64,000 nt of DNA, from the NCBI GenBank assembly GCA_009731375.1, contig BJOX01000029.1, positions 1,242,931 to 1,306,930 of the forward strand. The letters are read 5' to 3'. A program made the position numbers and the translations under genes. This DNA is from Paulinella micropora. Its lineage: Eukaryota > Cercozoa > Imbricatea > Euglyphida. Below the pieces are notes generated by a model. It did no database searches and was not told where the DNA came from. It saw nothing but the letters and a program-made list of their open reading frames with translations. Every line of letters starts with the position of its first letter. The stretch's first letter is position 1. Below are positions 1 through 10,114 of this stretch, piece by piece.

Positions 1-78
<78 letters not shown>

Positions 79-98
79 TGAGAGAGAGAGAGAGAGCG
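1..98. repeat. (GA)n microsatellite
   Basis: Almost pure GA dinucleotide tract with a few interruptions; it continues off the left edge. Confidence 0.97.
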
Positions 99-600
99 CA
101 CTGTTGATGTTCATGCTTATAAATAAAAACAAGGCAGAAGGAGAGAAATGGGAGAGGCGATTGTTGATGTTCATGTTTGTAAATAAAAACAAGGCAGAAG
201 GAGAGAAATAGGATGTCACTTGGGCAGATACATCCATGCAGGTGGGCCGAAGGAAGACATCACTTTTGTAAGAGACTTCTTACGAACATGTTTCGTAGTT
301 TCACTTCTGAAAGCACAGCACCATCAACTCGATTACTCAAGCAGAAAACGTTTGAGGAGAAGGTTAGTTAGAAGAAGGACAACGTACACATTATGATGTT
401 CTCTGTCTTGCTGGCAAGTTGCACACTTTCCGGAATTTGTGTGCTGGGGAATGTAGCTGAGACAAGCCTAAAGGGAATACTGGAGTCAGGACGGTTTCAA
501 CCAAGGCTCTAGAGCTGCAAAACACATATGAATTAGGAGGCGACCTTGGCTTCCATCATGAATGTTTTCCTGGTAAAGGCAAAATTATCGTAAACACCGT
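99..600. other. left flank with a 60-bp tandem duplication, no gene seen
   Basis: Two adjacent copies of a roughly 60-bp unit start at 103 and 163 (both begin GTTGATGTTCATG and end AAGGCAGAAGGAGAGAAAT). The rest, to 600, shows no ORF or family resemblance that I can support. It lies outside the retrotransposon terminal repeat and is either genomic flank or further retrotransposon end. Confidence 0.6.
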
Positions 601-829
601 AAAGCGTCATTTTCACAAATACCTAAATGCCCCATATCAGACAGTGGGCCGTAAGAGAGATTCTTGAGTGGACTTGATTATTTTTATTCCCGTTATAAAA
701 GAAGCGGGAACGATTGTTCCCGCGAGAAAATTTATAGATTAGTGAGACAACATTATCGCTCTCAGATTTACATTTTTTATTTTGCAAAAAAGTGCTTTTA
801 GTTTCTATTTTTTTTGCATTACAAGAATC
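601..829 (+). repeat. left terminal direct repeat of the DIRS-order retrotransposon
   Basis: This roughly 230-bp segment recurs in the same orientation at 58974-59204 with few differences. Both copies start AAAGCGTCATTT and end GCATTANAAGAATC. The gag ATG lies 8 bp after this copy and the recombinase gene precedes the other. Direct orientation fits the split direct repeats of PAT/Ngaro-type elements better than the inverted termini of DIRS1. I did not find the second (B) repeat pair expected for a complete split repeat. Confidence 0.75.
687..722 (+). promoter_or_regulatory. TATA box embedded in overlapping hairpins (retrotransposon promoter candidate)
   Basis: TTATAAAA at 693-700 sits in the loop between TTCCCG (687-692) and CGGGAA (705-710). 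CGGGAAC (705-711) can instead pair with GTTCCCG (716-722). The arrangement is preserved in the right copy near 59062-59100. It lies about 140 bp upstream of the gag ATG. The promoter role is inferred from position and the TATA motif. Confidence 0.5.
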
Positions 830-836
830 GATATCG

Positions 837-1062
837 ATGTCAAGCGAGAAACCAAAGCGAATCAAGAAGCCTTCTGCAAAGAAGAGACATGCAAGAAGAG
901 GATGCTGGATACTATTGCGACTACTACCAAGGGGGATGCAACCACGACGCGCTGGGAGCAATCCGAGTTGGTCTGGAAGCGCGGCAATTATGAGCAACCC
1001 TACCGGTATCCCAGCGACAGGCAACGGCGACGGCCATGATCAACCGCCCGGAAGCGCAGCTA
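837..1062 (+). CDS. gag: DIRS-order retrotransposon Gag, 5' segment (interrupted)
   Basis: First 75 codons plus one base of Gag. The ATG at 837 follows the terminal repeat by 7 bp. The encoded segment is very basic at the N-terminus (MSSEKPKRIKKPSAKK) and then low in complexity. The frame is cut by PLV1 at 1062/1063, and the last six bases CAGCTA (1057-1062) recur at 21044-21049. Counting one copy of the duplication, the frame runs on without a stop into 21050-21122 and then 53330-54152, a total of 374 codons including the stop. An upstream in-frame ATG at 792 lies inside the terminal repeat and is less likely. The RNA-binding or particle-forming role is inferred from position and the zinc knuckle in the 3' segment. 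Confidence 0.8.
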
Positions 1063-1218
1063 AATAGATGATAACCCAGAACTCTTCATGAATTTTTGTA
1101 AAATTCACGACTTCGTCTTGGTTGTTGAAGCGTTCCTATTGATAGTAGATACAAAGAAACAAAAACAGCAAAATAGCCTTATACAGCACACTTCAAGAAA
1201 ACATATATGTATCATAAA
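1063..1218. repeat. PLV1 left terminal inverted repeat
   Basis: Starts AATAGATGATAACCC and matches the reverse complement of 20889-21043, which starts AGTAGATGATAACCC, with roughly 90 percent identity to about ATGTATCAT at 1218. Flanked on the left by the target duplication CAGCTA. The small antisense ORFs in the repeat are not supported as genes. Confidence 0.92.
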
Positions 1219-1534
1219 AGAAAAAAATTTCATCTCGATATAGATGGACGACAAACACCAAATTAGAACGCAGAAGAGAAACGAATACTTAAAAGAAAGA
1301 AGGAAAAATAAATATACATGTGTCTGTGGTAAGACGATAGGAATATATAGCAAATACACACACGAAAAAAGCCAATCACATTGAGACTTCTTTGCGGAGA
1401 AAGAAGAAATTATGTTAGGATGACATAAATTCACTCGTATAACATATAGAAACGATGACATAGAAAGATATTTTAAAAATAAAAAACAAATAATTAATTT
1501 TATTTTAAACAAATATTATTTATGTATATTTTAA
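1219..1534. other. AT-rich spacer inside PLV1, no gene seen
   Basis: Strongly AT-rich sequence between the TIR and the HIRAN gene. No conserved frame was recognised; it probably holds the leftward promoter or origin region, but nothing specific supports that. Confidence 0.4.
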
Positions 1535-1818
1535 ATGACGACGACCAGAGTTGTGGGTGTTTCATTTGATGGGAGACAAAATAATATTTCTTATCTTAAA
1601 ACCATAATACGAGATGAAAATTTTTTATTCAACACGAGCCAGAAAACAAATTTGATAAAAATGTGATAAAAGTTGAAACAGAAAGCGGAAAGCAACTCGG
1701 ATATATCAGCAAGCACTTAGCAGAAACTCTAAAGATTAAAGGAAGGAAACAAGTATATTATTCAATCTATGGAGGAGGATTAGGAAAACATTATGGAATA
1801 GAAATTACTCTCCCTTAA
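1535..1818 (+). pseudogene. HIRAN-domain protein (PLV1), frameshifted
   Basis: Two overlapping frames together give a complete small HIRAN domain of about 94 residues. The first frame (ATG at 1535) has the family opening TRVVGVSFDGRQNN. The second, from about 1636, has the diagnostic EPENKFDKNVIKV and GKQLGYISKHLAETL and ends at TAA 1816-1818. The switch needs one base near 1632-1640. HIRAN domains occur in SNF2/HLTF-type repair helicases, where they bind 3' DNA ends, and as stand-alone proteins in some large DNA viruses. At the start of the element it probably belonged to the replication module. No copy is seen in PLV2, although its equivalent position adjoins an N gap. Confidence 0.75.
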
Positions 1819-1854
1819 TTATTAATTTTATATATTAAAGATTATTTTTTTTTA

Positions 1855-1867
1855 CTATTTATATACT
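1855..1867 (+). promoter_or_regulatory. TATATA-type start-proximal box
   Basis: TTTATATACT ends directly at the ATG of the basic protein at 1868. The PLV2 homologue has ATATATACG immediately before its ATG (21396-21406). This is one instance of a recurring short TATATA box lying 2-10 bases before start codons in both PLVs. Confidence 0.5.
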
Positions 1868-2089
1868 ATGGGTAGAAAACCGATATACAAAACACCAGAA
1901 GAGAAAAAGGAAGCCTTACGGAGAAAGGCGAGGGAATTTATACAAAAAGACCCAGAAAGACATAGACAGAAGTCAATGGAGTATTATAACCAAAATAAAG
2001 CAATAATAGCGGAAAGAAGAAAGAAAAAAAGAGAAGAGGTAAAATCAGCATTACTCAAATTGAAACGGATGGAGGAGGCCTTGAAATGA
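1868..2089 (+). CDS. small basic protein with Y-Y-x-N-K motif (PLV1)
   Basis: 73 residues, almost all helical and charged, with about one third Lys/Arg. PLV2 has a homologue of 78 residues at 21407-21643, also first after the left end and starting MGR. Both share a central YY-x-NK-x(3)-I segment followed by a Lys/Arg-Glu coiled tail. The composition suggests a nucleic-acid-binding or scaffold role, but no named family is recognised. Intact in both elements, which is unusual here. Confidence 0.7.
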   Translation: MGRKPIYKTPEEKKEALRRKAREFIQKDPERHRQKSMEYYNQNKAIIAERRKKKREEVKSALLKLKRMEEALK

Positions 2090-2185
2090 ATTATATATTA
2101 AAAATAAGATATTATTATATATAAATATAACAGATAATTTATTATTATTTTTATAATTTTTATATCCACATTGATATAAAAAAGT

Positions 2186-5114
2186 ATGCCACCACCTTTA
2201 CCACCCAGACCAGCGAAGGAAAATGTAGAACTAGCGAAGGTAAGGGCGAACTTAAGGGAAACTAAGAAAAGGGAAGCGAAGAAGCGTGAGGTAAAACTTG
2301 TAGAACTAAGACCAATAAAAAACAGAGGTATAAATGGATATACATACCCTTCTAAAGACCTTGCCATTAATTTCTATGATATGGATACGATTGAAATATT
2401 AATTATGAGAGCAGTTAAGGATGCTAAAAATAGAGGTCTGACAAACGAAGCAAGTCTTCATGTCAAGTTTGGTTATATAACGGATGTTGATGATAGTAAG
2501 TTTTATAAATGGAAAACTTTCAATTCCGTTAAGTTAAAAGACATTGATGAGTTGTTTCGTGATATATATCTATACAACGAACCAAATCTTGAAGCCAGTG
2601 CGAATGGATATGAAAGAATTATTCAACATATGACTATTCAAATTATTCAAGAAGATGAAGGCGGTTGTAATCTCTCAGGGAGTGATAAGAAACATAAAAC
2701 ACCCGAAGGAATTCATATCAATCCAAGGAGTAATGATAATAATTGTTTCTTCTATGTTGTTAAGGATATATTAAATCTACCTTTGAAAGGAAAATCAAAA
2801 CTTAATAAAAAAGTATGTAATGAAATTAGACAAGAATTCAAACTTAAACATAATTCATATATACCACTTTCAATAGGATATGAAATCTAAAAAAAATATT
2901 GTATTGAAGGTAAGTATTTTGACATGACTGATGCAACAAGCAAACAAACATTCAAAAATTTTGGAGACCCTTTAATAACCGCAGATGTGCTTTGTTATCT
3001 ACTCAAAGGACATTATATAAGTTTCATAAAAAGAAACAAAAATAAGTGTCCAGATTGTTATAAAGAGTACTATAATAATCATTAATGTAATAATAAAAGA
3101 GTTTCATATGTAAAGGCTAAATTAAGAGGAAAAGAAAATCAGGTAAGGTCTTTACTTACTAGATTTGAAGAGGATAAGTATAATAATCAAGATGAAGTAT
3201 TTCATTATGACTTAGAGACTTTTACAAATGAATACGAATTACACACACCATACATAGCAGGCTATACCATTTCGGATATCGGCTTTAAATATGTAGCAGG
3301 CGATGAATGTATTCCTAAATTACTTGATATAATTTTCAAATATGCGGAGGAGTTAGCAGAAAGAAAACCGAAAGCGAAATTATATGTTAATGCTTTCAAT
3401 GGTAGTAAGTTTGACCATTACTCATTACAGAAAGAATTTATCAAAAGGAAAATTAAGAATAAAGCCTTAATGAATAATGGTGCTATTATTTCATTAGAAT
3501 ACAAAAATATAAAATTCTGGGATATGTGTAAGCACACTGAGGGAAGTCTAAAAAAGAACCTTGAAACACTGGGATGTAATGTGTTAAAAGGAGACTTTGA
3601 CCATAGCAAACACAAACGATGGGAAGAGATGGATGATGAAACGAAAAACGAATGTTTAACATACTTAGAAAAAGATGTTATGGGACTAAAGGAACTACAC
3701 GACAAACTAAACAATCAAATATATGAAGAACATAAAGTTAATTTAACCGCTTATATATCTACTTCGTCTCTTACTTGGAATTTATGGAAAAAGAAGATAG
3801 ATGGTAAATATGTTATTCAACTACCAAATTTAAAACAAGAAAAAGATTTTAGAAGGGCTGTATATGGTGCTAGAACTTATCCAAGCAAAAGGCGATTTAT
3901 TTCAGAACAATATCAAAAATATGTGAATGGAGAAATCGGCTTCGATGAGGTTGTAAATTATCTTATTGATGCTGATGTTGTAAGTCTTTATCCAACGGCG
4001 ATGCTTGAAATATTTATGATTGGCGAAATAAAGGAAAGTGAAGGAGAAATGAAAGGCAAACTCGGGATATATAATGTTGATTACATATCTCCAAAAAATA
4101 TATTACATCCGCGGGTTCCGTATAGAGATAGTAAGGGGTGTTTAAAGTGGGAGTTAAGAGATATGAAAGACCAATGGCTAACTTCTGTAGATATTGAAGA
4201 TATGATTGAACTTGGCTACCAAGTCAAAATCATTCGTGGATATTACACTGAAGAAGCCGAACCAGTATTTAAAGAATATATTTCAGACTTATTCAAGAAA
4301 AAACAAAATTCAAAGAAAGGCACACCGCAGTATTTATTAGCAAAGTTATTTATGAATGCTTTATACGGAAAGACAATTCAAAGACCGATTAACTCTGTAA
4401 GTAAATACATATCAAAAAATCACGAGTATTGGAAATTCTGGGCTAAACACGTAATAACCGATATTGAAAAGTTTGAAGAGGCTGATGGTGAATTATGGTT
4501 AATAAGCGGTATTCCAAGAGATGAGCAAGAAAAAGAAGAAAGAATTACAAAACCTACTCACTATGGAGTTTATCCTAGCATACAGCAGACGAATTATGTA
4601 TAAGTATATGACCGAAGCCAACCCAGACAACGACCCCGACCGAGATTATTATTATACAGACACAGACAGCATTCAAAGCCATGTAAGAAACATTGAACGA
4701 ATTAAAAGATTTAGAGATAAAACAATCGGCGGAATGGATGATGACCTCGGAACAGATTATAAAATAATAAGGGGAATATGGATAGCACCAAAATTGTATA
4801 TGTTGGAGTATGTAAAGAAAGGTGAAGAAAAAGGTAAAATTCATTTCCACTTTAGAGGAAAAGGTTTGGATTTGAAAAAATTAAATCCAACCGCTTATGA
4901 ATTAATGGATAAGGGCGAAAGTTTAACTAATACCAGAGACTTTATAATGAAGAAAATACATACTAGCAGAAACAGCAAACAACAACACATTAACCATTTT
5001 AGCATACAACACCAAAAGAATGTAGTAAAAGTAGTTGATAAAACAAGATGGCGCGGACGTGAGTTTATCAACAAAAATGATAGTATCCCTTACGGCTTCC
5101 ATATCCGCTCCTAA
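2186..5114 (+). pseudogene. polB: protein-primed family B DNA polymerase, short type (PLV1)
   Basis: One reading frame covers 2186-4603 with two in-frame TAA stops (2888-2890 and 3083-3085), then a one-base shift near 4570 moves it to the frame ending at 5114. A pre-exonuclease domain contains NDNNCFFYVVKDI, then a CPDC zinc-like motif. Exonuclease motifs are DLET near 3210, NAFNGSKFDH near 3391 and YLEKD near 3662. Polymerase motifs are A (DVVSLYP, near 3974), B (KLFMNALYGK, near 4344), C (YYTDTDSI, near 4646) and KLYMLEY near 4792. Total about 975 codons. The motif B and A sequences differ clearly from those in PLV2, so the two polymerases are different lineages. This enzyme would replicate the linear genome from a terminal protein. 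Both stops could derive from single substitutions. Confidence 0.88.
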
Positions 5115-5160
5115 ATTAATGATAATAATTAATTTTTTTTCCATAAAATTTTTTACCACT

Positions 5161-5172
5161 CTATATAGACCA
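5161..5172 (+). promoter_or_regulatory. TATATA-type box CTATATAGACCA before GKY gene
   Basis: CTATATAGACCA directly precedes the ATG at 5173. The identical string precedes the PLV2 homologue at 27066, within an upstream block (AATTAATTTTTTTTC...TTTTTACC) that is also conserved. Conservation of non-coding sequence between elements with diverged polymerases supports a promoter. Confidence 0.6.
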
Positions 5173-5461
5173 ATGACCACCCTCACCAGACTATCTGAAA
5201 GATTTGGACGACTTTCAATTGAGAAGAATAAGGATTTCTTTTCAGTAAGAGATGTTCAACAAATGATTGACGAAGAAATTAAGGCAATTGAAAAAAATTA
5301 GAGAAGGCAAGCCAAAGGATACTTTTCCATTTGGTAAATATAAAGGTAAGAAAATTCAAGATGTAGCGGTTATTGATAAGCCATACCTAGAATGGGTTAT
5401 GAAACAGCCGTGGTTTGATAAATTTACAAACATTAAAAGTGAAGTAAAAAAATATATTTGA
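5173..5461 (+). pseudogene. small GKYKGK/DUF3820-like protein A (PLV1), frameshifted
   Basis: The frame starting MTTLTRLSERF (5173) ends at 5301, and the rest is in the next frame to TGA 5459-5461, giving about 95 residues if joined. The C-terminal half has FPFGKYKGKKIQDVAVIDKP followed by YLEWVM, the pattern of the DUF3820 / exonuclease X C-terminal-like module (FGKYKG, then D-x-YLxW). The N-terminal half is helical. PLV2 has the homologue at 27066-27331, and protein B just downstream has the same C-terminal module, so these look like tandem paralogues. Function is unknown; proximity to the polymerase suggests a nucleic-acid role. Confidence 0.6.
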
Positions 5462-5581
5462 TATTTTGTTCTGACTTCGTCATCACAAAACATCGTTTTC
5501 TTTTAATTATTTTTTCTTTAATTTTTTTTTTCGATGTTTTAGAATAAGCGAGAGTGCGTAGCACGAAGCGCAATTCTAAAA
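5462..5581 (+). terminator. paired 3'-end stem-loops between GKY genes
   Basis: Follows TGATATTTTG at the stop codon. AAAACATCG (5487-5495) pairs perfectly with CGATGTTTT (5532-5540). A second 9-bp perfect stem, TTTTAGAAT (5537-5545) with ATTCTAAAA (5573-5581), overlaps the first by four bases, so only one can form at a time. Its loop carries the GCGAGAGTGCG...GCACGAAGCG string seen in other PLV hairpins. Inferred transcript-end signal. Confidence 0.6.
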
Positions 5582-5585
5582 TATC

Positions 5586-6070
5586 ATGACTGACCTGTCA
5601 ACCAAACAGGACTACTTAAATGAAATTGACAAATGGAACCTTGACATTGAAATTAAGAAACCCACGATTAAATGGACTAAGCCTGACATTGTTTCTTTCT
5701 ATGAACAATACAAACCCCGCGACGACACAGCGAAAGCTACAGACGAAGGATGTAATGTGAAAGTAGTTATTCCATTGGAGGCTACACTAGCAAAAATTAT
5801 AATGGAGGAACCAAGCACACCATTTAAGGAAACAGATCTTGTTGTGAGAGAGACTGGAATTACCGAAATAAAGGCTAATGTTGGCGAAGAAATAGCGAAT
5901 GCTACATGTACAGAAGAAGGATGTATATTAAAGAAAGATGTTGTTCTTCAATATGGAAAATATGCAACAAAAACATTGAAGATGTAGCCAAGATTGATAA
6001 ACCATACCTTGAATGGTTAGTTCAACAGCAGTGGTGCCAAAATGTGGATGCCATAAAAAAAATTATTTGA
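5586..6070 (+). pseudogene. small GKY-module protein B (PLV1), frameshifted
   Basis: Starts MTDLSTKQDYLNEIDKWNLD and reads to 5987 in one frame (133 residues). The C-terminal module (IEDVAKIDKPYLEWLVQQ) continues in a second frame to TGA 6068-6070 after a shift near 5960. The PLV2 homologue at 27377-27813 keeps the module YGKYKKMKIEDVAKIDKPYL in frame and shows the intended ending. The N-terminal 60 residues are conserved between the elements; the middle is variable. The C-terminus is paralogous to protein A immediately upstream. No biochemical function can be assigned. Confidence 0.6.
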
Positions 6071-6213
6071 TATTTTATTCATCCGCTACGCGGTTTCATA
6101 AAACATCGTTTTCCATTAAAAAAAATTTTTGCTTTTATTTTTTACTTTAATAGTTTACGATGTTTGTTGAAGACGTAGTCTGAAAAGAAAATCGTAGATT
6201 TTCTAAACAAATA
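6071..6213. terminator. convergent-gene hairpin region
   Basis: Between the + strand GKY protein B and the - strand virion protein. AAACATCG (6101-6108) pairs with CGATGTTT (6158-6165). AGAAAATC (6186-6193) pairs with GATTTTCT (6197-6204) across a 3-nt loop, ten bases beyond the TGA of the minus-strand gene. Both flanking stop codons read TGATATTT. Inferred bidirectional transcript-end signals. Confidence 0.6.
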
Positions 6214-7461
6214 TCACTGGTCTTCTATGAAGTTAGCGATAACGTTAACATTTGAACCATTATTAGCAGTAGCAACGGATTTTTGTGTAAAAGTCAATAC
6301 ATCACTAGGAGACAGATATGTATCATAACTTCTAATATTGATTTGTTGAGTTGATTGAGAATTTACATATAGTTTAAAAATTGTTGTTCCGTTGGCAACG
6401 GCACTCGCCTTTGTATCAGTATCCACAATTGAATACTTAGTATCAACATCTGCAAAACCCGCTCCAGTTAGTGTTCCATTTAATACCATTCTTACTACAC
6501 ACGCCTTACTATCTTCATTTGTAATACTTATCAAAGTGGGATAAACATTTGAATAATTTGTTAAATTAGCACCGCCCGCATCAAATGTTGCTTTATTCCT
6601 GATACTAATAATAGGGCTTTCAGTTGTGTTTGCTGCTTTACTTCCTTCCACTTCGTTTGTTATACTTGTGTTTATTGTATTACTTCCTTCAATAAATAAT
6701 CCAACACTTGCTGTTTTAAGAGTTTGAATTCCGTTAGCAGCATCATTCCTCATTAGTGCGGTAAATGGTAAAGTAGTGTTTCTTAGACTTACACCAGTGT
6801 TGGCATTTGCATACTTAATAGTATGGACTAATTGAAATTCGCCTGTCGTAGGATTTTCAATAGAAAACCTTATAGCACCAAAGCCTAAATATTGAAATTG
6901 AATTTGGAATACATTTCCTTTACTCCAATCAATAACAGGCATATCTTTTGTTCCATTGCACGGGTCATCCCAGTTTGCTTGTTGAATATAAGTTGTCGTC
7001 CCTCATTTGGTTTGTAGAATACTCATCCCGACATTAGTTTTATAAAAATAAAAACCATTTGAAAAATCACTTTCACCAATTCCTACACACGAATAATAGG
7101 ATTTTGTGTCATCAGTTGCCCATATAGCAGTGAAGCGACCAACAACTCCCATACCAGTCCGATATTTTATTCTTCTTTTACTTGTTAGGATAGCATTCGC
7201 TGTGTTATCGGCTTGAGTTTTTAATTCAGCCATATTATCCAAAAATGACACAGTCGATTTTGTTTCTGTTTTTGTCCATATCCTTGTATTAATAGTGTAT
7301 GGAAAGATTTCCTGAACAACTGGAGTTAATTGTCCAACTAGTGTTTCTCCAAAAGCTGTTTTCATATTATCAGTTTTAATACCACCATCATATCCGACCC
7401 TGATGTTTATAAAATCTCCGTCTGGATTTTGTGCGATTAAATTTCTCTGGTGAGTTGCCAT
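6214..7461 (-). pseudogene. beta-rich virion surface/minor structural protein (PLV1), one in-frame stop
   Basis: One frame of 415 codons from ATG 7461 to TGA 6214, broken by a TGA at 7003-7005; the PLV2 copy has Gly (GGA) at that site. The sequence is Gly/Thr/Asn-rich and beta-like, with the segment SKGNVFQIQFQYLGFGAIRF that recurs in fibre-like or head proteins of PLVs, large algal viruses and some marine phages. This points to a virion surface or minor structural role with a beta-sandwich domain. It lies directly downstream of the major capsid gene. In PLV2 the homologue is cut by a 10.4-kb transposon. No enzymatic motif is seen. Confidence 0.6.
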
Positions 7462-7480
7462 CTCTTATATATAAAACAAA
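7462..7480 (-). promoter_or_regulatory. TATATA-type box before the virion surface gene
   Basis: On the minus strand TTATATATAAGAG directly precedes the ATG at 7461. It falls between this gene and the capsid hairpin, so the gene probably has its own start rather than being read through from the capsid gene. Confidence 0.45.
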
Positions 7481-7554
7481 AAAAAAAATTTTCTTTTTTA
7501 TTTTTCTTTATTCTTTTGAAACTTTTGTAAAACTTTCACCAAACCTTTTTGCTG

Positions 7555-7573
7555 AAAGATTTTCTAAATCTTT
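7555..7573 (-). terminator. stem-loop abutting the major capsid stop codon
   Basis: AAAGATTT (7555-7562) and AAATCTTT (7566-7573) form a perfect 8-bp stem with a 3-nt loop. On the minus strand it starts on the base after the TAG stop of the capsid gene. This is the clearest example of the stop-plus-hairpin arrangement in PLV1. Confidence 0.65.
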
Positions 7574-9150
7574 CTAAGCCTTAATAATTTCAATACCTCT
7601 TATAATTACATCTTGTTGAAGAATGGCAAAAGTGTAGTGATTGAGGTTGTTTCCCGCAGTAGTAGAAACGAACTCATATCGTCGCTCAGTGTCAAGGCTC
7701 AGACCAGACTTTTCATAACCTTCAACATTCTTCTCGTGAAGTGGGCGGTTGTTATCCCAGTAATCAACATGAAACCAGTTGTATTTATAGATATCGGTGT
7801 TTAGGATAGCACTTCCCTTCAACTTATCCTTCAAAATCATATAGTCTTCATTATCAGAAGTATCAATGTCAAATTGTTGCATTCTGCTACCATCAATAGT
7901 AGTATAATAAGTTCTAATTTTAGTGTCGTTTCTGTGATCATTGTCGAAAGAAGTAGAAGAACTTTCTGAATTATGAAAAGCGGATGTATAGATACGACGA
8001 ATTCTTTCACCCTGTGATCTGTTCATTTTTACTACAAAGTTCTGCTGACCACTTCCAAGGTTGTGCTTCCACGAGATAGGATATTCAATAGTAAATCTAA
8101 AACCCTCGCCTGCGATTTTGCTTTGGACACCAAGGATGACATTTGGGTCTGTTTCAACCGCGAGAAACAAGTTCAAATTTGAAACAATAGCACCAGTTGC
8201 ACCAATTACAGCACCTTCAGCAATGTTAGTGGCGCTGGTTCCAGTAAACATAGTTCTACTAGTTCCTTCCCAAACAATCCACATATCCATAATTTCATTA
8301 AAACAAGTGTTTTATCAATTTCAAAAATAGTTACAAAAATCATTCCCAAAGGTAATTTGACATTGATAACGGGAGCGTCATCTGCAGTATTGACAGCAGT
8401 AGCAGCACCCTGAATTGCTCCGACTTCAAAATACTTAGCCTCCTCGTAAGCGACATTAACAAATGAACCTCCTACTCCGTTAAAACTATTCAAAAGGTCA
8501 TCATGACGACGAGCACTCATTGATGGGAGATTTACCAATGTCTTGACACTATTACCGACAGCGTTAATAGAGTTAATTATAGCACCACTCACATCTCCCG
8601 CATTAGTTGCAGTAATCTGAAGGTTTCCGAAAGTGGCTGCACCAGCAGCGACAGTAGCACCAGCGCCCGCGGGTTGAAAATGTCTTGAAGCAATATTCAA
8701 AGTAGCATCATTAAGCACATTACACTTCTGAAGCAACGCACCGCTAGAAACACCTCCACCATGGTTCTCCAAAGACATATACTTATCATAACTGATTTCG
8801 GGTTTCCAAATCATCTTTGTATAATTTCCCACATGTTGAAGATAACACAGATACTGCCCGCTTCGGCTTTGTAATTCAATACTCCTAATCATACTTAGAC
8901 AATCCATGAAGATACGATTAACATTGTTCTGTCCTGGGTTCCGTGGAGTGTAAGTAAATCGCAACACACTACGGGCGAGGTTCAGCGGGCGGGTGGGGAT
9001 TTCAAAGGTGCTTTCATTACCTCCCGCTGTGGTGAGAGTAATATTACCCGAGCCTTCACGACTTGTAAGTTTGCTTAATTCGTATTTTCCTTTTAGTAGT
9101 TCTTTTGGTTGATGGTCTAATTCCTGACCATATCCAACTTGAGACGGCAT
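7574..9150 (-). pseudogene. MCP: major capsid protein, double jelly-roll type (PLV1), one frameshift
   Basis: About 525 residues in two frames: 9150 to about 8300, then to the TAG at 7574. The shift lies at about 8295-8305 (IFEIDKT / NEI-MDMWIVWEGT). The PLV2 copy shows the same junction. The N-terminal region (LKGKYELSKLTSREG, IPTRPLNLARSVLRFTY, DCLSMIRSIEL, YLCYLQHVGNYTK) matches PLV/virophage-type major capsid proteins, which fold as double jelly-rolls and form hexons. Size and position next to the penton gene agree. The rest of the frame is clean, so this gene may have been broken recently or by a sequencing error. Confidence 0.85.
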
Positions 9151-9238
9151 TTTTGTTTTGTTTTTGAAGTGGTGTAAATTAACTAATTCACAAGAATAAA
9201 TTTATAGAAAAAAATAATTAAAATAAATATTAAGTTTA

Positions 9239-10051
9239 TTATCTCGCCTTTAACAAATTGAAAAATGAATCAAATAAACTAAAGTAATTAGTTTCACGAT
9301 AAACAAGCAATGTCATAACTATTCCCAAACCATTAAGATTAATTGCTTGGTCGTTTTCGTCCGTCAAGTAAAATGTAAATATATTGTTTGAATTGGCGGA
9401 CAATGTTTTACCATACTCAGACCCGCTTCCATCATAGATAACAGAACCAAAAGGAATTTCGTTGGCTGTGTATATTTCTTGAAGCACATGATTATCACCT
9501 TCATTCACCAAATCCGATTGAAAATACAAAGTTTTTTCACCAGTTAAAATAATTACATTCGGCGATTTAATAAAATCATTAGCGAAGAAATATGTTGAAT
9601 TTCTATCAAAACCCATAACCTCATGAATACGTGTATCAGCATCAAATATAAACCGCGGTTGAATACCTCCGTTATTTGACACACTGAATGTTAATTTACC
9701 ATCCTCCGCTTCTGTGTTTGTATTGTTTCTTGAGACGACATAAGTATAGTCATTCGGACTTTCTGTTGTCAGTACATCGGCCAGTTTATTTTTTAAATTG
9801 CTCATTGTGTAGTTTCCCTCAGGTATCGTAATTAAAGCCTCATACCCGTCTTCGGATAATGTAAAAGTATTATATGGTGATGCAACAGAGTAATACGATT
9901 TTGGCACATAAATATGAAGAATTTTACAATGTGTGGGATTGTCTAGCCCCTTCATATTGACTACGTGTGTAAAGTCGCTGTCTGCTCCCGTTATTCTATT
10001 TTTACTATTTATGTAGTATATACCGCTCGACCTGCCTCCTTTGTAATCCAT
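9239..10051 (-). CDS. penton / minor capsid protein (PLV1), intact
   Basis: 270 residues without interruption. The start MDYKGGRSSGIYYINSKNRI and the segment HIYVPKSYYSV followed by FTLSEDGYEALITIPEGNY are the recognisable pattern of PLV minor capsid (penton) proteins, predicted single jelly-rolls that cap the vertices. Located between protease and major capsid genes as in most PLVs. The minus-strand leader contains TTTATAAAAAG about 14 bases before the ATG. The PLV2 homologue (41429-42243) is more than 80 percent identical where aligned but has two frameshifts. Confidence 0.82.
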   Translation of the reverse strand: MDYKGGRSSGIYYINSKNRITGADSDFTHVVNMKGLDNPTHCKILHIYVPKSYYSVASPYNTFTLSEDGYEALITIPEGNYTMSNLKNKLADVLTTESPNDYTYVVSRNNTNTEAEDGKLTFSVSNNGGIQPRFIFDADTRIHEVMGFDRNSTYFFANDFIKSPNVIILTGEKTLYFQSDLVNEGDNHVLQEIYTANEIPFGSVIYDGSGSEYGKTLSANSNNIFTFYLTDENDQAINLNGLGIVMTLLVYRETNYFSLFDSFFNLLKAR

Positions 10052-10114
10052 CGTAGGTGCTTTTTATAAAAAACCACCTACAACCTCAAAAATCTATATA
10101 TTAGAAAATATCTT

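Noticed and set aside
1105-1512. Minus-strand ORF of 135 residues in the PLV1 left end
   Set aside because: AT-rich, partly inside the TIR, not conserved in PLV2 and without recognisable features.
2888-3085. In-frame TAA codons in the PLV1 polymerase (and TAG in PLV2) as sign of a reassigned genetic code (TAA/TAG = Gln)
   Set aside because: One site would suit Gln, but the TAG in the PLV2 integrase aligns with Tyr, other breaks are TGA or frameshifts, and intact genes end normally in TAA and TAG.
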